Assembly (NCBI GenBank): GCA_946479995.1 | Contig: CAMLIU010000155.1 | Location: forward strand, 1-5,328 | From: an uncultured Gemmatimonadota bacterium | GTDB lineage: Bacteria; Gemmatimonadota; Gemmatimonadetes; Gemmatimonadales; Gemmatimonadaceae | Direction of reading: 5' to 3' | Length of the DNA: 5,328 nt | Shown here: positions 1-4,570 of the stretch, piece by piece | Layout: each line of letters opens with the position of its first letter | Position numbering within the stretch: position 1 is the first letter of the stretch | The notes under the pieces: generated by a model | What the model saw: the letters and a program-made list of their open reading frames with translations, nothing else | The model's database searches: none | What the model was told of the DNA's origin: nothing | Made by a program: the position numbers and the translations under genes

Positions 1-2
1 GC

Positions 3-77
3 AGCTACTTCCTGGTGTTCAACACGATCCTCAACTGGGACAACCTGAACGCCGGTCGCACGCTCGACGCGCGGTAG
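3..77 (+). CDS. C-terminal end of an unidentified protein (5' end outside window)
   Basis: Frame 3 is open from the left edge to a TAG stop at 75-77, giving 24 residues that begin SYFLVFNTILNW and end AGRTLDAR. The alternation of hydrophobic and polar residues (YFLVFN) looks like a beta strand, as near the end of an outer-membrane barrel or beta-rich domain. The terminal residue is Arg, not the Phe or aromatic typical of a classic barrel end. Codon choice (mostly G/C in third position) fits a real gene tail. The next gene on the same strand starts 37 bp downstream, so the two could be co-transcribed. No family can be named from so short a piece. Confidence 0.5.
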   Translation, partial: SYFLVFNTILNWDNLNAGRTLDAR

Positions 78-104
78 TCGGCAGTTCACGGGAAGTGCAT
101 AGGC

Positions 105-108
105 GAGG
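105..108 (+). promoter_or_regulatory. Ribosome binding site for the 115-1851 gene
   Basis: GAGG lies 6 nt before the ATG at 115, a normal Shine-Dalgarno spacing. A second purine run (AGGGG) directly abuts the start codon and is too close to serve. The site supports the ATG at 115, which also places a signal peptide exactly at the N terminus. Confidence 0.55.
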
Positions 109-114
109 CAGGGG

Positions 115-1851
115 ATGAGACATCGTTCGTGCAGATGGATGCTCACGGTGCTCTTCTCCTGCCTCGCATTCGTGCCGGCGGGCGCGCAGGTGGTGCGAGG
201 CAGCGTCGTGGACTCGGCGACCTCGCGTCCGATCGGCGATTTCACCGTGCAGCTGATCGACTCGGCCGGTGCGAGTGTCGCGGCGGCGCTCGCGCAGCCC
301 GGCGGGCGGTTCACGCTGCGCGTGCCGGCGGCGGGCACCTATCGGCTGCGCGTGCTGCGCATCGGCTTCCGTCGCACGCAGACCACGCCGTTCGTCGTCG
401 GCGCCCGCGAGACGGTGGAGCGCACGGTGGCCATGCCGCAGGTCTCCGTGGCGCTCACTGGTATCCGTGTCCTCGGCGCACAGCGCTGCGAAGGCCTGCC
501 CGACGGTGGTGACGCGCTCGCCACCGTGTGGGAGGAGGCACGCAAGGCGGTGGAGGCCGTACGGCTCACCGGAAACGAGCAGCGCCTCCTCATGCGCGTG
601 CGCGACTATACGCACGATCTCTCGCTCCGCGGCAACGTGACGTCGAACGAGGAGAGCCACGAGCGGGAGGGAATCAGCGCCCGCCCATACGCGAGCCCGG
701 ACGCGGCGAGCATGGCGCGGAACGGCTACGTGCGGCCGGAGGGTGACGGAACGATGTACTATGCGCCCGACGCCGACGTCCTGCTCTCCGACAGCTTCGT
801 GAGCACACACTGCTTTCATCTTCAGCGCGATGCCGTGACGGGCGACTCGCTCATCGGCATCGCCTTCGAGCCGGTGCGCCGCCGGCCGCCGCCGGACATC
901 CGCGGCGTGCTCTACCTGGATCGCCGTAGTGCCGAGCTGCGCGAGCTGCGCTACTCCTATACGTCGCTCCCCGCCGCCGCTGAGGGGCACGACTTCGGCG
1001 GCCGCGTGGCGTTCCAGCGCGTGCCCGGCGGTGCGTGGATCATCCGCGAATGGGTGGTGCGCGGCCCCGTGTTCGCCGTGAAGCAGCAGGCCGACTTCTC
1101 GACGAGCGGGCTCCCCGTTCGTGGCGTGCCCGCGGCGTCACGCGGTCTGGACTCCACCCTGGCCGGCATGCACGTAGGCGGCGGCGAGGTGCTGGTGGCA
1201 CGCACGCTCGGCGGCGCCACGGTCTGGGCACGAGCGTACGGCAGCGTTCGAGGCACGGTGACCGACAGCGCGACGGGCAACGCGGTCATCGGCGCACAGA
1301 TCGAGCTGCGCGAAACGACGCATCGGACGCTCGCCGACAGCGTGGGTGCCTTCCGGCTCGACAGCGTGCCACCCGGTGCCTACACGCTGCTCGTGAACGT
1401 GCTGACGCCGGTACGGTACGCCAGGTCGCTGGCGGTGCGCATGGACAGCGGCGAAGTGCACGCCGCGTTCGTGCTTCCGGTAAGCACCCTCGCCAGGGAA
1501 CGGTCGGCTCGGGAGGAGGCGCGCCTCGCGGCGCAGTGTGCCGAGCTGCGGGCGGCGCGGAATCGCGAGATCGACTCCACCCTCGCCGAGCCAGTAGAGG
1601 GGTGGGCACCGCGCGGTCGTGACTCTGCCCAGGTGAGGCGCGCGGTCAAGGGAGCCACGGTGGTGCTGCAGGCGGTCTTCGATACCACAGGACGGATCGA
1701 GCGCAGCTCGGTGCGCGCGCTGCGCGGCGGCACGAGTCCGGCGCTCGCTGCGGTGCGCACGGCGCTGTTCTCCCTCGCCCCCGAGGTGGAGGAGCCGGTG
1801 GCAGGATGCAAGCTCCGGCGGGTGATTCTGCTGCCCTACCGCAAGCCCTGA
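115..1851 (+). CDS. Secreted protein with two carboxypeptidase-regulatory-like domains and a TonB C-terminal-like domain
   Basis: A 578-residue exported protein. Residues 1-24 form a Sec signal peptide: basic start, hydrophobic core LTVLFSCLAFV, and an AGA|Q cleavage motif. Residues about 27-107 are a carboxypeptidase-regulatory-like beta sandwich (VRGSVVDSATSRPI, then GGRFTLRVPAAGTYRLRV). Residues about 108-375 are a middle region with WEEARKAVEAVRLT, then beta-rich sequence such as GVLYLDRRSAELRELRYSY. A second sandwich starts near residue 376 (GSVRGTVTDSATGNAVIGAQ, GAFRLDSVPPGAYTLLV). An Ala/Arg/Glu-rich helix covers about 461-492. The C-terminal part (about 512-578; VFDTTGRIERSSV, ALAAVRTALF, final LLPYRKP) resembles the TonB energy-transducer C-terminal domain. 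There is no N-terminal TonB membrane anchor or Pro-rich linker, so it is unlikely to be a working TonB. The mature part has four cysteines (125, 233, 475, 565). The gene is convergent with the next one. The exact role is unknown; periplasmic or outer-membrane binding is an inference. Confidence 0.88.
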   Translation: MRHRSCRWMLTVLFSCLAFVPAGAQVVRGSVVDSATSRPIGDFTVQLIDSAGASVAAALAQPGGRFTLRVPAAGTYRLRVLRIGFRRTQTTPFVVGARETVERTVAMPQVSVALTGIRVLGAQRCEGLPDGGDALATVWEEARKAVEAVRLTGNEQRLLMRVRDYTHDLSLRGNVTSNEESHEREGISARPYASPDAASMARNGYVRPEGDGTMYYAPDADVLLSDSFVSTHCFHLQRDAVTGDSLIGIAFEPVRRRPPPDIRGVLYLDRRSAELRELRYSYTSLPAAAEGHDFGGRVAFQRVPGGAWIIREWVVRGPVFAVKQQADFSTSGLPVRGVPAASRGLDSTLAGMHVGGGEVLVARTLGGATVWARAYGSVRGTVTDSATGNAVIGAQIELRETTHRTLADSVGAFRLDSVPPGAYTLLVNVLTPVRYARSLAVRMDSGEVHAAFVLPVSTLARERSAREEARLAAQCAELRAARNREIDSTLAEPVEGWAPRGRDSAQVRRAVKGATVVLQAVFDTTGRIERSSVRALRGGTSPALAAVRTALFSLAPEVEEPVAGCKLRRVILLPYRKP

Positions 1852-1859
1852 CTTCCTGC

Positions 1860-1871
1860 GGCGCCGGCGCC
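1860..1871. other. Perfect 12-bp palindrome between convergent genes
   Basis: GGCGCCGGCGCC reads identically on both strands and fills most of the 21 bp between the TGA of the 115-1851 gene and the TAA of the acetyltransferase gene. With no loop and no T-run on either side it is not a standard intrinsic terminator. It may help transcript ends form, or may simply reflect high GC. Confidence 0.35.
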
Positions 1872-1872
1872 C

Positions 1873-2190
1873 TTAGTCGGCTGGCACATTCGTCGCCCGG
1901 AGGTCGTCGTACTCCGGGTGCGTGTCCATGTAGTGAGCGAAGAAGTCGCAGGCGGGGACCACCTTCTGGCCCGCGGCGCGCGCGTCGTCGAGCGCGCGCC
2001 GAGCGATGGCGCTGGCGACACCGCGCCCCTCGACCAGCGTCGGCACCGCGGTGTGGACGAAGGCGGTCACGTTGCCGTCGCGCCGGTACTCCGCCACCGC
2101 CTGCAAGCCGTCAACGGTGGCGGAGTAGCGGGAGCGCTCCGGCTCGTGCTGGACGGCGATCGGGGATTCGGAAGAGTCGCTGGTTGACAT
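1873..2190 (-). CDS. GNAT-family N-acetyltransferase, YidJ/acetyltransf_CG type
   Basis: A 105-residue protein read from the ATG at 2190 to a TAA at 1873-1875. The length fits the small one-domain acetyltransferase family (PF14542-like). Recognisable parts are a beta hairpin (SATVDGLQAVAEYRR, residues 23-37), the family HTxVP segment (HTAVP, 46-50), the acetyl-CoA pyrophosphate loop (VEGRGVAS, 53-60) followed by a helix (IARRALDDARAAG), then VVPACDFFAHYMDTHPEYDDL (77-97) with the typical Pro-x-Cys (C81) and HPE. The first 20 residues are polar and probably disordered. An upstream in-frame TTG at 2220 would add 10 residues but has only a weak ribosome site. The family is predicted to transfer acetyl groups; the substrate is not known. 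The protein is cytosolic. It is convergent with the 115-1851 gene and divergent from the Ig-repeat gene, so it is probably its own transcription unit. Confidence 0.87.
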   Translation of the reverse strand: MSTSDSSESPIAVQHEPERSRYSATVDGLQAVAEYRRDGNVTAFVHTAVPTLVEGRGVASAIARRALDDARAAGQKVVPACDFFAHYMDTHPEYDDLRATNVPAD

Positions 2191-2193
2191 CGG

Positions 2194-2200
2194 CTCCCTT
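2194..2200 (-). promoter_or_regulatory. Ribosome binding site favouring the ATG start at 2190
   Basis: On the minus strand AAGGGAG precedes the ATG at 2190, separated from it by CCG. The spacing is short if the whole heptamer pairs with 16S rRNA, but about 6 nt if only AAGG pairs. The alternative TTG at 2220 has only a weak TAGG upstream, so the ATG is preferred. Confidence 0.5.
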
Positions 2201-2250
2201 GGAGAGAAGTGGGTGGACAATGCCTACGCGAGACTCGCGCCGCGCGGACT

Positions 2251-2268
2251 GTGCCGTACGTTCGGCAC
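2251..2268. repeat. Short inverted repeat in the divergent intergenic region
   Basis: GTGCCG (2251-2256) and CGGCAC (2263-2268) flank a 6-nt spacer, TACGTT. It lies between the divergent acetyltransferase and Ig-repeat genes, where an operator or promoter-proximal hairpin could sit. A 6-bp arm can occur by chance in DNA this GC-rich. The rest of the 135 bp region (2191-2325) shows no convincing -35/-10 pair that I can identify. Confidence 0.3.
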
Positions 2269-2314
2269 CTGCTGTCGGGTCCGCTCGCCGACACGCTGGC
2301 ACGCTGCACGCGCT

Positions 2315-2318
2315 GAGG
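2315..2318 (+). promoter_or_regulatory. Ribosome binding site that decides the GTG start at 2326
   Basis: GAGG sits 7 nt before the GTG at 2326. An in-frame TGA at 2314-2316 overlaps this site and closes the reading frame upstream, so no longer N terminus is possible. GTG is the first possible start and no in-frame ATG lies ahead of the signal sequence. Confidence 0.6.
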
Positions 2319-2325
2319 CTCGTTC

Positions 2326-4266
2326 GTGATTCACGCCTCCCCTGTCCAACAGAGAGGCGCAGGTGCGCATGCCCTGCGTCGATTCATCGCGGCACTCGTC
2401 GCTGCCATCACCTGGTCCTGTGGTGGCAGCATCACCGGTGTCGACGCATCGCGGAGCGGGGTGGCCACGGTCACCGTCGCTCCGTCGGCGTTCACGCTGA
2501 CCCTCGGTGGCGAGGCGCCGCTCCAGGCGACCGTACGCGATGGCTCCGACCGGATCCTGCCCGACGTCCCCGTCCTGTGGTCGGTGAAGGATTCCTCGAT
2601 CGCGCATGTCTCGCCGACAGGCGTGGTCACCGGGCGCGGCGTGGGCAGCACGCAGGTGGCGGCGAGCGCGGGAGGCGTATCGGCCATCGCGGCGGTCACG
2701 GTGCAGCCGCCGCCGGTGGCGAGCGTGCTCGTGCAGCCGCTCACCCAGTCGCTCGTCGTTGGCCAGAGCGTCACCTTCACCGCGACACCGCGTGACGTGA
2801 ATGGCGCTGCGCTCAGCGGTCGCGTGGTGTCGTGGTCGTCGAGCAGTGATGCGGTGGCCACCGTCTCGCAGACTGGCGAGGTGACGGCGCGCAGCGCGGG
2901 CATGGCGACCATCACGGCCATGAGCGAAGGAAAGTCGGGCACCGGCACGGTGACGATCGACGCGCCGGCCACGCCGCCAGCGCCGGTCACGCCGGAGGTC
3001 GCCAGCGTCGCGGTGCAGCCATCGGCGGCTACGGTGCAGGTGGGTGGGGCGACGACGCTCACCACCACGATAAAGGACGTCACGGGCGCCATCGTCACCG
3101 ATCACGCGGTCACTTGGACATCGAGCAATGTCGCCGTGGCCACGGTCAGCGCGTCCGGTGTCGTCACTGGCCAGGCAGCCGGCACCGCGGTCATCTCGGC
3201 GACGAGCGACGGCAGGAGCGGAAGTGCGACGGTGACGGTCGTTCCAGTACCCGTCGGCAGTGTCGCCGTTGCTCCTTCCTCCGCCGCACTCGTGCCGACG
3301 CAGGTTCTCTCCCTCTCGGTGGAGGTGCGTGACGAGAACAAGGCGGTAGTGACGGATCGCGCCATCACCTTCACGTCGAGCAACCCTGCTGTCGCCACCG
3401 TGTCGGCGACTGGTGTCGTCACCGCGGTGACGCCGGGCTCGACGACCATCACCGCGACGAGTGAGGGAAGGACGGGAACGGCCGCAATCTCCGTCGTGCC
3501 CATGCCGGTGGGGAGCGTGACCGTGAGCCCGGCCACGGCGAACGTCAGTGCCGGCCAGACGATCACCCTCTCGGCGACGGTGCGGGACACGAGCGGTGCG
3601 GTCGTTGCCGATCGCGTGGTCACCTGGCAGTCGAGCAACAGCTCGGTTGCCACCGTATCCAGCGCCGGTGTCGTGACGGGGAAGGTTGCGGGCACCGTGA
3701 CCATCACGGCGACGAGCGAGACACGATCGGGGAGCGCTGCGGTGACCGTGCAGCCGGTACCCGTCGCGACGGTGACGCTCGCCCCCACCAGCGTGACACT
3801 GGAGCCCGGCCGGACAGCCACGCTGGTCGCGACGACGAAGAACGCAGCAGGCACCGTGCTCACGGGTCGTGCGGTGACGTTCAGCTCCGACAACGCCGGC
3901 GTCGCGCGCGTCTCGAGCGACGGCGTGGTCACCGCCGTGGCACCGGGTGCGGCGACGATCACCGCATCGAGCGAGGGGAAGACCGCGACGGCGACGGTGA
4001 CCGTCCAGCCATCGGTGGCCAGGGTCGTCGTGTCACCGGAGGAAGCCAATCTGCGGCGCGGCGGCACCGTGCAGCTCTCGGCCACGGCGTACGACAGCTC
4101 CGACCACGTGATCGTCGGTCGCGCCGTCACGTGGACGACGAGCGACGATCACGTCGCCAAGGTGAGTGACACAGGGCTGGTGACGGCGCGGCGGAGCGGC
4201 ACGGTGACGATCACGGCGACCATCGACGGCCGGAGCGGATCAGCGAAGGTGCGGATCACCAATTGA
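2326..4266 (+). CDS. Putative surface lipoprotein of seven tandem bacterial Ig-like (Big_2) domains
   Basis: A 646-residue protein starting at GTG. The N terminus has a basic pair (R18 R19), a hydrophobic stretch FIAALVAAI and Cys32 followed by GGS. This looks like a lipoprotein signal, although the residues before the Cys (T-W-S) are not a canonical lipobox. Seven Big_2-type domains follow, starting near residues 46, 131, 225, 310, 395, 480 and 564. Each opens with V-x-[ST]-V-x-[VL]-x-P, has a central [IV][TS][WF]-x-S-[SD]-[NSD] strand, then VATVS-x-x-GVVT, G-x-x-x-[IV]-[ST]-A, and closes with VTV-x-P. Domain 2 carries a Pro-rich linker (APATPPAPVTPE, 213-224). No enzymatic domain, sorting signal or membrane anchor follows the last repeat. 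Such arrays are usually rod-like stalks of adhesins or envelope proteins. The ligand is unknown, and attachment via an N-terminal lipid is inferred. Confidence 0.9.
   Translation: MIHASPVQQRGAGAHALRRFIAALVAAITWSCGGSITGVDASRSGVATVTVAPSAFTLTLGGEAPLQATVRDGSDRILPDVPVLWSVKDSSIAHVSPTGVVTGRGVGSTQVAASAGGVSAIAAVTVQPPPVASVLVQPLTQSLVVGQSVTFTATPRDVNGAALSGRVVSWSSSSDAVATVSQTGEVTARSAGMATITAMSEGKSGTGTVTIDAPATPPAPVTPEVASVAVQPSAATVQVGGATTLTTTIKDVTGAIVTDHAVTWTSSNVAVATVSASGVVTGQAAGTAVISATSDGRSGSATVTVVPVPVGSVAVAPSSAALVPTQVLSLSVEVRDENKAVVTDRAITFTSSNPAVATVSATGVVTAVTPGSTTITATSEGRTGTAAISVVPMPVGSVTVSPATANVSAGQTITLSATVRDTSGAVVADRVVTWQSSNSSVATVSSAGVVTGKVAGTVTITATSETRSGSAAVTVQPVPVATVTLAPTSVTLEPGRTATLVATTKNAAGTVLTGRAVTFSSDNAGVARVSSDGVVTAVAPGAATITASSEGKTATATVTVQPSVARVVVSPEEANLRRGGTVQLSATAYDSSDHVIVGRAVTWTTSDDHVAKVSDTGLVTARRSGTVTITATIDGRSGSAKVRITN
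2461..4263 (+). repeat. Seven tandem coding repeats, about 255 bp each
   Basis: Repeat units begin at 2461, 2716, 2998, 3253, 3508, 3763 and 4015. Units 1, 3, 4 and 5 are exactly 255 bp (85 codons). Unit 2 is 282 bp because of a Pro-rich linker, unit 6 is 252 bp and the last is 249 bp. Copies are clearly homologous in protein (for example TSSN-x-x-VATVS and GVVT) but have diverged at the DNA level, so this is an old duplication series and not a recent expansion. Units 1 and 7 look the most divergent by eye. The core Trp of the central strand is replaced by Phe in units 4 and 6. Confidence 0.85.
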
Positions 4267-4282
4267 GGGCCGAATGAACGAA

Positions 4283-4312
4283 GCCGGCGTGGTCACAGGT
4301 GACCACGCCGGC
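4283..4312. terminator. Strong hairpin, probable bidirectional terminator
   Basis: GCCGGCGTGGTCAC (4283-4296) is perfectly complementary to GTGACCACGCCGGC (4299-4312). That gives a 14-bp stem with 2 unpaired bases, or 13 bp with a 4-base loop. It starts 16 bp after the stop codon of the Ig-repeat gene and lies between that + strand gene and the minus strand tRNA-Cys, so it could end both transcripts. Only a weak T-rich stretch (TTGATTTC) follows on the + strand and none on the minus strand, so termination may not be purely intrinsic. Confidence 0.75.
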
Positions 4313-4335
4313 ACGGATTGATTTCACTACGCACT

Positions 4336-4384
4336 CGTCTTCCAGCTTTCAACTTCGTCTTTCAGCTTTCAGCTTTCAGCTTTC
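4336..4384. repeat. AT-rich heptanucleotide tandem repeat (AGCTTTC)
   Basis: Three perfect back-to-back copies of AGCTTTC occupy 4364-4384, preceded by a partial copy CTTTC (4359-4363). A further isolated copy is at 4344-4350. A 15-bp block, CGTCTTyCAGCTTTC, occurs at 4336-4350 and again at 4356-4370 with one mismatch, so there is also a 20-bp offset duplication. The tract is much richer in A/T than its surroundings, contains no plausible gene, and begins 14 bp beyond the 3' end of tRNA-Cys. Function unknown. Confidence 0.75.
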
Positions 4385-4397
4385 GACTGTAGTTCAG

Positions 4398-4469
4398 AGG
4401 CGCCGGTCGGAATCGAACCGACGAATAGCAGATTTGCAGTCTGCCGCCTTACCACTTGGCCACGGCGCC
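4398..4469 (-). tRNA. tRNA-Cys (anticodon GCA)
   Basis: The minus strand folds as a complete 72-nt cloverleaf. The acceptor stem is GGCGCCG with CGGCGCC, the D stem is GCC/GGC around AAGTGGTAA, the anticodon stem is GCAGA/TCTGC with loop CTGCAAA (anticodon GCA, at 4435-4437 on the + strand). The variable loop is TATTC, and the T arm is GTCGG-TTCGATT-CCGAC. The discriminator base is U73, a known identity element for cysteinyl-tRNA synthetase. The genome does not encode the CCA end (CTG follows), so a CCA-adding enzyme is needed. The gene is divergent from the downstream PAP2 gene and convergent with the Ig-repeat gene. Confidence 0.96.
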
Positions 4470-4477
4470 GTGCCTCA

Positions 4478-4507
4478 AAGCTAACCGCTCCTCACCCTCG
4501 CGCTCAA
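4478..4507 (-). promoter_or_regulatory. Possible promoter of tRNA-Cys
   Basis: On the minus strand TTGAGC (4 of 6 matches to the -35 box; + strand 4502-4507) is followed after 18 nt by TAGCTT (3 of 6 matches to the -10 box; + strand 4478-4483). The -10-like box ends 8 nt before the first tRNA base, which would give a very short leader. The -10 match is poor, so this is tentative. Confidence 0.35.
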
Positions 4508-4570
4508 CCCGCGATCACGAACGGATGCGGTGCACTCGCGGCGGCGCGGCTCCTGCCTACAGCTTTTCGC

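Noticed and set aside
31..990. Long minus-strand open frame (319 codons) opposite the 115-1851 gene
   Set aside because: It overlaps a well-supported gene, is Arg/His/Ala-rich with no domain, and is the usual antisense shadow in GC-rich DNA.
1806..2795. A + strand open frame of 329 codons spanning the acetyltransferase and the start of the Ig-repeat gene
   Set aside because: The product is Arg/Ala-rich low-complexity sequence with no motif, and it overlaps three better-supported genes in other frames.
2331..4130. Long minus-strand open frames opposite the Ig-repeat gene (2331-3098 and 3102-4130)
   Set aside because: They look orderly (Val/Thr/Ala-rich, repeating) only because they mirror the tandem repeats on the + strand. 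The + strand reading has a signal peptide, a ribosome site and recognisable Ig-like domains.
4336..4384. Heptad repeat considered as a CRISPR array
   Set aside because: The unit is 7 bp with no spacers of constant length, and there are no cas genes nearby.
4398..4469. tRNA-Cys considered as an integration (att) site of a mobile element
   Set aside because: No integrase, no second copy of the tRNA 3' end and no phage or plasmid genes are present in the window.
4299..4484. A small + strand open frame (61 codons) across the heptad repeat and tRNA
   Set aside because: Its C-terminal half (SNRRIADLQSAALPLGHGA) is simply the antisense of tRNA-Cys, a familiar spurious annotation; the rest translates the AGCTTTC repeat.
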